From Gemmatimonadales bacterium (lineage in GTDB: Bacteria > Gemmatimonadota > Gemmatimonadetes > Gemmatimonadales > GWC2-71-9), in NCBI GenBank assembly GCA_036279355.1, contig DASUJH010000024.1:131375-195374 (forward strand): a DNA stretch of 64,000 nucleotides. Direction: 5' to 3'. The notes below the pieces were generated by a model that did no database searches, was not told where the DNA came from, and was given only the letters and a program-made list of their open reading frames with translations. The translations under genes and the position numbers were made by a program. This document shows, one piece after another, positions 57,789 to 64,000 of this stretch. The stretch's first letter is position 1. Every line of letters begins with the position of its first letter.

Positions 57789-58307
57789 TCATCGCGGCCG
57801 GAACCAGCGATAGACGTTGTAGGCGCGCGAGGCCATGAGCGCCTGGTAGAAGCGCGAGCGCCGCACCCGCTCGCCGATCGTGGCGCGGTAGCGCGCCACC
57901 CCCCAGCGGGCTCCGAAGAAGATCGGCACGGCGAGCACGAGCCAGCCGACGAAGCTGCCGAGCACGACGGTGTTGTTGAAGTTGGTGTAGGGCACGAGCG
58001 GGATGTTGTACATCGATTCCCAGAGCGGCCGGAGCGCCCGGCTTTCGAGCAGCGCGAAGCCGATCCGGTTGAACAGCGGATCCAGCAGAAATCCCACCGG
58101 CACGAACAGCGCCCACCCGAGCATTCCTCCCCCGAACGACACGTTGAGCACCACGACAAGCCCGAAAATGATCGCGTTATGCACGTTGACGAGCGGGGTG
58201 AGGCCGAGCACCGAGCCGAACGCTACGCCGAGCGCAACTTGGCCCGGCGTCCCCTCCGAATGGAGGGTGGCGAGCATCGATTGAAGCAGCTTGAGCAGCG
58301 TAAGCAT
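57789..58307 (-). CDS. TIGR03546 family membrane protein
   Basis: 172 residues with three or four helices, similar to DUF2062 proteins (GVAFGSVLGLTPLVNVHNAI, WALFVPVGFLLDPLFNRIGF). The start MLTLLKLLQSMLATLHSEGT is the usual family N-terminus and sets ATG 58305-58307. First gene of the three-gene minus operon. Confidence 0.82.
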   Translation of the reverse strand: MLTLLKLLQSMLATLHSEGTPGQVALGVAFGSVLGLTPLVNVHNAIIFGLVVVLNVSFGGGMLGWALFVPVGFLLDPLFNRIGFALLESRALRPLWESMYNIPLVPYTNFNNTVVLGSFVGWLVLAVPIFFGARWGVARYRATIGERVRRSRFYQALMASRAYNVYRWFRPR

Positions 58308-58340
58308 GAGCGCAATCGAAGGCGGCGGCGAGGGCGCACG

Positions 58341-58371
58341 TTGATGGACTTTCCGTCTCACGCAGTATACA
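58341..58371 (+). promoter_or_regulatory. Promoter candidate for thrABC
   Basis: TTGATG (58341-58346), 19-base spacer, TATACA (58366-58371). The predicted start near 58378 leaves only about five bases before the ATG, so the message may be leaderless. The GTATAC core also gives a TATACT -10-like box on the minus strand for the divergent operon. Confidence 0.45.
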
Positions 58372-58382
58372 CTCCGCCGAAT

Positions 58383-60899
58383 ATGTCCACACCCCGCCGC
58401 GCCCCGCACGTGCACAAATTCGGCGGGGCTTCGCTCGCCGACGCCGAGGCGATCGGGCGCGCGGTCGCCATCGTCCGCGGCCACCGCCACGAGCGTCCGA
58501 TCGTCGTGGTGTCGGCGATGGCGGGCGCGACGGACACGCTGCTCGCCGTGGCGGCGCGGGCACAGCGCGGCGAGAACGGGGCGAGCACCACGCTCATCGC
58601 CGAGCTTGGGGCGCGCTACACGGCGGCGGCGCGTGGGGCGCTGCCGGCCGGACGGGCCCGCACCGACCTCCTCGAATACATCCAGGCGCAGTGCGACGAG
58701 CTGGCCGCCGTGGCCGCGGGCCTCCGGCTCCTCCGCGATCTCACGCCGCGCACGAGCGATTTCATTGCCGCGCGAGGTGAGCGGCTGAGCGCGCGGCTCG
58801 TGGCCGCGGCGCTCACGGCCGGCGGTGTCCGCGCCCGTTACGTCGACGCGGCGGACGTGGTCCGCACCGACGCGCACTTCGGCCACGCCTCGCCGGATTA
58901 CGACCGGACCGACCGCGCGGGGCAGCGTGCGCTCGAGCCCTTGCTCGCCCGCGGGATCGTGCCGGTGGTGCCTGGATTCGTCGGCGCCTCGCCCGGCGGC
59001 GACGTCACGACGCTCGGCCGCGGCGGCTCGGACCTCACGGCGACGCTCATCGCGCGCGCTGTGGGTGCCGCGCGGGTGTCGCTCTGGAAGGACGTGCCCG
59101 GACTCCTCACCGCCGATCCCAGGATCGTGCCCGACGCGCGCGTGATCCCCCAGCTTCACACCCGCGAGGCCGCCGAGCTTGCGTACTACGGCGCCAAGGT
59201 GCTGCACCCACGCGCGCTGATCCCGCTCGCGGGCCGGCGGATTCCGCTCTTCGTGCGGCCGTTCGCCGAGCCCGCAGCCGCGGGCACCGAGGTCTCCGAG
59301 CGCATCGGCACCACGCGGCTTCCGGTGAAGGCGCTCTCCGCCGCGACCCACCAGGCGCTCGTCACTGTGGCCGGCAACGGCATGCTCGGCGTGCCGGGCA
59401 TTGCGGCGCGGACGTTTACCGCGCTCCAGGGCCGCAACATCTCAGTGTCGCTCATTTCGCAGGCCTCATCGGAGCACTCGATCTGCTTCAGTGTACCGGC
59501 GGCGGCCGCGCGCGGGGCGCGCGAGGCACTCGAGCGCGAGTTCCGCGACGAAATCGCGCGGCGGGAGATCGACGCCGTCGAGGTGCGGCCCGGCCTCGCC
59601 ACGCTCGCGGTGGTGGGCCTCGGCATGGCAGGCACGCCGGGCATCGCGGCGGGCGTTTTCTCGGCGCTCGCCTCGGGCGGCATCAACGCCGTCGCGATCG
59701 CGCAGGGATCGTCGGAGCTCAACATCTCGGTCGTGGTGGAAGGCGAGCACGCGGCGGAGGCGCAGCGGCGGATTCACGCCGCGTTTCAGCTCTCGCGCAT
59801 TGGCGGCGGGAGCGTGACGCGGCCGGAGCGGGTGGAAGTCGTGCTGCTGGGATTCGGACAGATCGGGCGGATGCTCGCCGGCCTGCTCGCGCGGGTGCGC
59901 CGGCCGCAGCTCGAGCTGCGCGTGATCGGCATCATCGACCGCAGCGGGTTTCTCTTCGAGCACCGGGGGCTCGGCGCCCGGCGCCTCGCCGCGCTCGCGG
60001 CGGCCAAGCAAGGCGGCACGCCCGTCGCCAAGCTGCCGGGCGGGCGCGCCGGCTCACCGGGCGAAGCGATCGCGCTCATCAGCGGCCACGCGCTGCGCCG
60101 GCCGATCCTGGTGGATGTCACCGCGGACGACACCGGCGACATTCTCGCGCAGGCGCTGGCCTCGGGCATGGACCTCGTCCTCTCGAACAAGCGGCCCCTC
60201 GCGGGGCCGCGGGCCGAGAGCGAGCGGCTGCACAAACTCGCGCGGAGCTACGGGCGGCGACTCCGGCACGAAACGACGGTGGGCGCCGGGCTGCCGGTCA
60301 TCGACACGTACTACAAGCTCATCGAATCGGGCGACCGCGTAACCCGAATCGAGGGCTGCCTCTCGGGCACGCTCGGCTTTCTTCTGGACGAGATGAGCCG
60401 CGGCCGCGCGTTTTCCGCGGCGCTCCGCGCCGCGATGGCGCAAGGCTACACCGAGCCCGATCCACGCGACGACCTCTCCGGTATGGACGTCGGGCGCAAG
60501 GCGCTCATCCTCGGCCGGCTGCTCGGCTACTCGGGCGAGCTGGCGGCGGGCATGGTGGAGTCGCTGGTGCCGGCGGCCGCGCGCGGGCGGACGCTCGCGA
60601 GCTTCCTCGCGCGCCTGGAGGAGCACGACGCCGAGTGGGCGCGGCGAATGGACGCGGCCGCGACGCGGAGCCGCGTGCTCCGCTACGTGGCGGCGGTGAC
60701 GCGTCGCTCGCTCGCCGTGGAGCTGCGCGAGGTCGAGCGTACGAGTCCGTTCGCTGCGCTCAAAGGCGCGGACAACACCGTCGTGTTCACCACCGCGCGG
60801 TACAAGTCGAACCCGCTCGTCATCACCGGCCCGGGCGCAGGCCCGCCTGTCACCGCCGCCGGAGTGCTGAACGACATTCTGCAGCTCGGCGCCGCATGA
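58383..60899 (+). CDS. thrA: Bifunctional aspartate kinase / homoserine dehydrogenase
   Basis: 838 residues. Kinase part: KFGGASLADAEAIG at the start, RGERLSARL, TLGRGGSDLTATLIARA. Two ACT domains follow (GMLGVPGIAARTFTALQGRN and GMAGTPGIAAGVFSALASGG) and sense an end product, usually threonine. The dehydrogenase part starts at VVLLGFGQIGRMLAGLLARV, with SNKRPLAG and GCLSGTLGFLLDEMSRG. It makes aspartyl phosphate and reduces aspartate semialdehyde to homoserine. No ribosome site precedes the ATG. ATGA overlap with thrB. Confidence 0.96.
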   Translation: MSTPRRAPHVHKFGGASLADAEAIGRAVAIVRGHRHERPIVVVSAMAGATDTLLAVAARAQRGENGASTTLIAELGARYTAAARGALPAGRARTDLLEYIQAQCDELAAVAAGLRLLRDLTPRTSDFIAARGERLSARLVAAALTAGGVRARYVDAADVVRTDAHFGHASPDYDRTDRAGQRALEPLLARGIVPVVPGFVGASPGGDVTTLGRGGSDLTATLIARAVGAARVSLWKDVPGLLTADPRIVPDARVIPQLHTREAAELAYYGAKVLHPRALIPLAGRRIPLFVRPFAEPAAAGTEVSERIGTTRLPVKALSAATHQALVTVAGNGMLGVPGIAARTFTALQGRNISVSLISQASSEHSICFSVPAAAARGAREALEREFRDEIARREIDAVEVRPGLATLAVVGLGMAGTPGIAAGVFSALASGGINAVAIAQGSSELNISVVVEGEHAAEAQRRIHAAFQLSRIGGGSVTRPERVEVVLLGFGQIGRMLAGLLARVRRPQLELRVIGIIDRSGFLFEHRGLGARRLAALAAAKQGGTPVAKLPGGRAGSPGEAIALISGHALRRPILVDVTADDTGDILAQALASGMDLVLSNKRPLAGPRAESERLHKLARSYGRRLRHETTVGAGLPVIDTYYKLIESGDRVTRIEGCLSGTLGFLLDEMSRGRAFSAALRAAMAQGYTEPDPRDDLSGMDVGRKALILGRLLGYSGELAAGMVESLVPAAARGRTLASFLARLEEHDAEWARRMDAAATRSRVLRYVAAVTRRSLAVELREVERTSPFAALKGADNTVVFTTARYKSNPLVITGPGAGPPVTAAGVLNDILQLGAA

Positions 60900-61849
60900 G
60901 CATGATGCTCAAGGTTCGCGCGCAGGCGTTCGCGCCCGGATCGGTCGGCAATCTGGGGCCGGGGCTCGACATTCTCGGCCTCGCGGTCGCGGGCGCTGGG
61001 GACGAGGTCGCGGCGGAGCGCACGGAGGCAGGCCGCATCACGGTGCGGGGCGCCGGCCACGCCGACCTGCCCACCGATCCTCGGCGCAACACCGCCGCGC
61101 TCGCGGCGGCCGAGGTGCTGCGCCGTGCGGGCGCGCGAAGCGTGGGGCTCTCGCTCACGGTGCGGAAGGGGCTGCCGCTCTGCGGAGGCCAGGGCGGGAG
61201 TGCCGCGTCCGCGGTGGCCGGCGCGGTCGCCGTGAATCACCTGCTGGGCGGCCCGCTCGACCGCGCGGCCCTGCTCGAGGCGTGCGTCGAGGCGGAAGCC
61301 GCGGTCGCGGGGCGCCACGCGGACAACGTTGCGCCGTCGCTGCTGGGTGGAGCGGTGCTCATCCGGAGCCTGCACCCGCTCGATGTGGTGCGCCTGCCGG
61401 TGCCGCCGGAGCTCTGGGTCGTGCTCGCGCACCCCGACCAGCGGCTCCGCACTCGGGAGTCGCGCGCCGTGCTCCCGCGCGAGGTGGCTCTCGACGTGGC
61501 GCTGCATCAGGCGGCGCAGGTGGCGGCGGTGGTGGCCGCACTCGCCGCCGGCGACTACGCGCTGCTGGGCCGCGCCCTCGACGACCGCGTGGCGGAGCCG
61601 GCGCGCGCGCCGCTTCTTCCGGGGTTCGACGCGGCCAAGCGCGCGGCCCACGCGGCCGGGGCGCTCGGCGCGTCCATTTCCGGGAGCGGGCCCACCGCGT
61701 TCGCCCTCGCGAGGGGCGAGGCGAGCGCGCGCGCCGTGGGCACCGCAATGCAGGCGGCGTACGCCGAGTCAGGCATGACCGCGCGGATCCGCGTGGCGGA
61801 GGTGGATCGGAGCGGCGCGCGGGTGGTGCCGGGAGCGGGGGACGGGTGA
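60896..61849 (+). CDS. thrB: Homoserine kinase
   Basis: 317 residues, GHMP kinase fold. The ATP loop is LPLCGGQGGSAASAVAGAVA (usually PLxxGLGSSAAA). The N-terminal strand AFAPGSVGNLGPGLDILGLA and the C-terminal GASISGSGPTAFALA are both standard. It phosphorylates homoserine for threonine synthase. Overlaps thrA and thrC by ATGA and GTGA. Confidence 0.94.
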   Translation: MSMMLKVRAQAFAPGSVGNLGPGLDILGLAVAGAGDEVAAERTEAGRITVRGAGHADLPTDPRRNTAALAAAEVLRRAGARSVGLSLTVRKGLPLCGGQGGSAASAVAGAVAVNHLLGGPLDRAALLEACVEAEAAVAGRHADNVAPSLLGGAVLIRSLHPLDVVRLPVPPELWVVLAHPDQRLRTRESRAVLPREVALDVALHQAAQVAAVVAALAAGDYALLGRALDDRVAEPARAPLLPGFDAAKRAAHAAGALGASISGSGPTAFALARGEASARAVGTAMQAAYAESGMTARIRVAEVDRSGARVVPGAGDG

Positions 61850-63201
61850 GCGGCGAGCGCGGGAGCGGCAGCGCCGCGAGCGCATCCGAGGCGGCGCGCG
61901 CGCGCAGCGTGCAGCGCTGCGTCGCCTGCGGGAGCGAGATGCCGGAGAGCGATCCGCGCACCCGCTGCGCGCAGTGCGGCGGGCTGCTCGAGCTCGCCCA
62001 CGTGGGCCCGGGGTTCACCCGTGAGGCGCTGCTCGCATGCTTTGCGGAGGCCCGCGGCGCGTCGGGCAGCAACGCCGCCACCGACGGCGGCGCCCAATCA
62101 GGCGTCTGGCGCTTCCAGGCCGCCGTGCTGCCCTCCGCCCGGGAGATCATTACGCACCCCGAAGGCAATACTCCCCTGCTCCACCGCGCCGCGCTCGACC
62201 GCTGGACCGGCGCCGGGCAGCTCCTCATGAAGCACGAGGGCCACAACCCGACCGGCTCATTCAAGGATCGCGGCATGACGGTCGGCGTGACGCAGGCCAA
62301 ACGCCTCGGCGCCGCCGCCGTGGCGTGCGCCTCGACCGGCAATACGTCGGCATCGCTCGCGGCATACGCCGCGCAGGCGGGCATTCCCGCGCTCGCACTG
62401 GTACCGTCCGGCAACGTCGCCCTCGGCAAGCTCGCGCAGAGCCTCGCGTACGGTGCGCGCACGCTGCTCGTCCGCGGCGACTTCGACGACTGCCTGCGCC
62501 TGGTCGAGCAAGCGAGCGAGCAGCTCGGCGTCTATCTGCTCAACTCGATCAATCCGTTTCGCATCGAGGGCCAGAAGACCATCGTGCTCGAGCTGCTCGA
62601 GCAGCTCGGCTGGGACGCGCCCGACTGGATCGCGGTGCCCGCCGGCAACCTCGGCAACACCGCCGCGTTCGGGAAGGCGCTGCGCGAGGCGCGCGCCTGG
62701 GGACTCATCGACCGGATGCCGCGGATCGCCGCGGTGCAGGCGGAGGGGGCGGCACCGTTCGCGCGGAGCTTCGGCGAGGGGTTCGCACGGCGGCACACGG
62801 TGAAAGCCGAGACGGTGGCGACCGCGATCCGCATCGGCGACCCGGCATCGTACGAGCGCGCGGTGCGAACCATCCGCGAAACCGACGGGGTGGTACTCGC
62901 CGTGAGCGACGCCGAGATCCTCGAGGCCAAGGCGGCAATCGATGCGGCGGGCGTCGGCTGCGAACCCGCGAGCGCCGCGAGCGTCGCCGGCGTGCGGCGC
63001 CTCATTCGAGACGGCGTGATGCGGCCGTCAGAGCGGATTATCAGCGTGCTCACCGGGCACGTACTCAAGGACCCCGGTGTGCTGATCCGCTATCACCAGG
63101 AGATGGACCCGCCGCCTGCCGGCGCCAACCGCCCGATCGAAATCGACCCGACGCTCGGGGAGGTGGAGCGGATCCTCCGACTCACTGCGGCGCCCGCGTA
63201 G
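61846..63201 (+). CDS. thrC: Threonine synthase
   Basis: 451 residues. N-terminal zinc ribbon with Cys25, Cys28, Cys41 and Cys44 (CVAC, CAQC), then the PLP domain with the Schiff-base lysine in NPTGSFKDRGM, CASTGNTSASLAAYA and PAGNLGNTAAFGKAL. Class II/archaeal-type threonine synthases have this ribbon. GTG 61846 overlaps the thrB stop. Its last 20 bases overlap the end of the convergent gene. Confidence 0.95.
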   Translation: MSGERGSGSAASASEAARARSVQRCVACGSEMPESDPRTRCAQCGGLLELAHVGPGFTREALLACFAEARGASGSNAATDGGAQSGVWRFQAAVLPSAREIITHPEGNTPLLHRAALDRWTGAGQLLMKHEGHNPTGSFKDRGMTVGVTQAKRLGAAAVACASTGNTSASLAAYAAQAGIPALALVPSGNVALGKLAQSLAYGARTLLVRGDFDDCLRLVEQASEQLGVYLLNSINPFRIEGQKTIVLELLEQLGWDAPDWIAVPAGNLGNTAAFGKALREARAWGLIDRMPRIAAVQAEGAAPFARSFGEGFARRHTVKAETVATAIRIGDPASYERAVRTIRETDGVVLAVSDAEILEAKAAIDAAGVGCEPASAASVAGVRRLIRDGVMRPSERIISVLTGHVLKDPGVLIRYHQEMDPPPAGANRPIEIDPTLGEVERILRLTAAPA

Positions 63202-64000
63202 CGCCCTCGCCGGCGCGTGCCTCCTCGGCCGGAGGCGCGCTCGCGTTCACGATCCGCCAGATCATCCCCTTGCCATCCGACGCCACATAGAGCGCGCCAT
63301 CGGGCCCCACCGCAACGCCCGAGGCACGGAGCCATGTGGGCCCCGCGCTCCCGATCGCGAATGTGCTGTACTTGCCGGTGGGCTTGCCGCTCCGGAACGG
63401 CACCCACGACACCCGGTAGCCCGCCTGCGGCAAAGGCGCGCGATTCCACGAGCCATGGAAGGCGATGAAGAGCCCGTCGCGATAGGCCGAGCCGAATTGC
63501 CGCGCCGTGGCCGGGGTGGAGAACGCGATCGCGAGCGGGGCCCAATGCCCCGGGAACGCAATCAGTGGCTCCTTGAATTCGGCGCAGCGGCCCACCCTGG
63601 TGCCGTCGCCGCCGTACTCCGGCGCCAGCACCAGGTGATGCAGGTCCACGTCGTAGTAGCAGTACGGCCAGCCGAAGTTGTCGCCCTTCTCGATGCGCAC
63701 CAGCTCCTCGCCTGGATTCTCGGCGCCCTTCTTCGCGGGGACGCCCCAGTTCTGCGTGAGCTGGTCGCGCCCCATCATGGCGCCGTAGAGCGCGCCGGTG
63801 CCGGGCTGGATGGCGAGCGCCACGGTATTGCGCAGCCCGGTGGCGAACCGCTCGCCATCGCCGAACGTCTGCCCTGGCTTCGAGGCGGAGAATCGCCAGA
63901 TGCCGGCACGGGTCTCGAGCTCGGTGCACGGATCTTTGCCCGGTGAATGCGATTGACGGTTCGCCACCTGACAGCTGTTCGTGGCCGACCCGACGTTCAC
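63182..64000 (-). CDS. PQQ-type sugar (sorbosone/glucose) dehydrogenase-like protein, C-terminal part
   Basis: The 272 visible codons continue beyond the right edge, so the N-terminus and any signal peptide are outside. Beta-propeller pattern of the GSDH family: WRFSASKPGQTF, FATGLRNTVALAIQPGTGAL, ENPGEELVRIEKGDNFGWPY, FHGSWNRAPLPQAGYRV, SGVAVGPDGALYVASDGKG then MIWRI. Likely a secreted oxidoreductase of sugars, dependent on PQQ or inactive as such. It overlaps the thrC end by 20 bases, convergently. Confidence 0.83.
   Translation of the reverse strand: MNVGSATNSCQVANRQSHSPGKDPCTELETRAGIWRFSASKPGQTFGDGERFATGLRNTVALAIQPGTGALYGAMMGRDQLTQNWGVPAKKGAENPGEELVRIEKGDNFGWPYCYYDVDLHHLVLAPEYGGDGTRVGRCAEFKEPLIAFPGHWAPLAIAFSTPATARQFGSAYRDGLFIAFHGSWNRAPLPQAGYRVSWVPFRSGKPTGKYSTFAIGSAGPTWLRASGVAVGPDGALYVASDGKGMIWRIVNASAPPAEEARAGEGATRAPQ

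Overview
The window is about 70% GC, densely packed and entirely bacterial. No rRNA or tRNA gene, insertion sequence, prophage or CRISPR array was seen. Gene content points to a chromosomal segment of a member of Gemmatimonadota or a close relative. This is inferred from a class III PHA synthase set, a roughly 900-residue secreted PIG-L deacetylase, a short RpoD-like sigma factor, PknB-type kinases and three-subunit transhydrogenase genes. No phylogenetic marker was available to confirm it.

Layout: 1-3664 is a minus-strand branched-chain amino acid operon (leuA-ilvB-ilvN), and 3902-8575 is gltB, transcribed divergently. The 490-base region between them carries two promoters back to back, each followed by a short leader ORF and hairpins, so both operons look attenuation-controlled. 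8644-13694 holds an SGNH hydrolase, an outer-membrane barrel, an acyl-CoA dehydrogenase, queF and an M50 protease. 13811-21238 holds citrate synthase and then a complete PHB locus: phaA, phaB, phaR, a second phaB and phasin on plus, converging on phaE-phaC on minus. Three 7-3-7 palindromes lie at the phaA, phasin and phaE control regions and are good candidates for PhaR operators.

21265-33561: speA, an orphan gene, a CBS-containing M50 protease, an SRPBCC-SDR fusion, queC-queE, then a run of signalling-like genes. These are a degenerate HD protein, a degenerate metallophosphatase lipoprotein, a GGDEF cyclase, a CGNR regulator and a pseudokinase-kinase fusion. 33568-34311 has a cold-shock gene with a long leader containing a terminator, and infA. 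34448-46094 is a long minus-strand array: PIG-L deacetylase, a three-gene Fe(III)-type ABC importer, an MFS carrier, a DUF2339 membrane protein and an M3 peptidase, most with overlapping or nearly touching ends.

46134-48264 has small membrane proteins, two of them paralogous, and a DUF971 protein. 48323-55378 has aconitase, a primary-type sigma factor and pntAA-pntAB-pntB. 55389-58307 is a minus operon with the TIGR03545/TIGR03546 pair. 58383-63201 is thrA-thrB-thrC with overlapping stops and starts. The window ends inside a PQQ-type sugar dehydrogenase-like gene.

A family of G/C-rich hairpin repeats is scattered at 28242, 43357, 43768 and 51144. It supplies stop codons, a start codon, the charged N-terminus of a lipoprotein and an in-frame insertion in another protein. 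Together the genes describe an aerobic heterotroph that makes amino acids, stores carbon as PHB, makes queuosine precursors and couples NADP(H) to the proton gradient.
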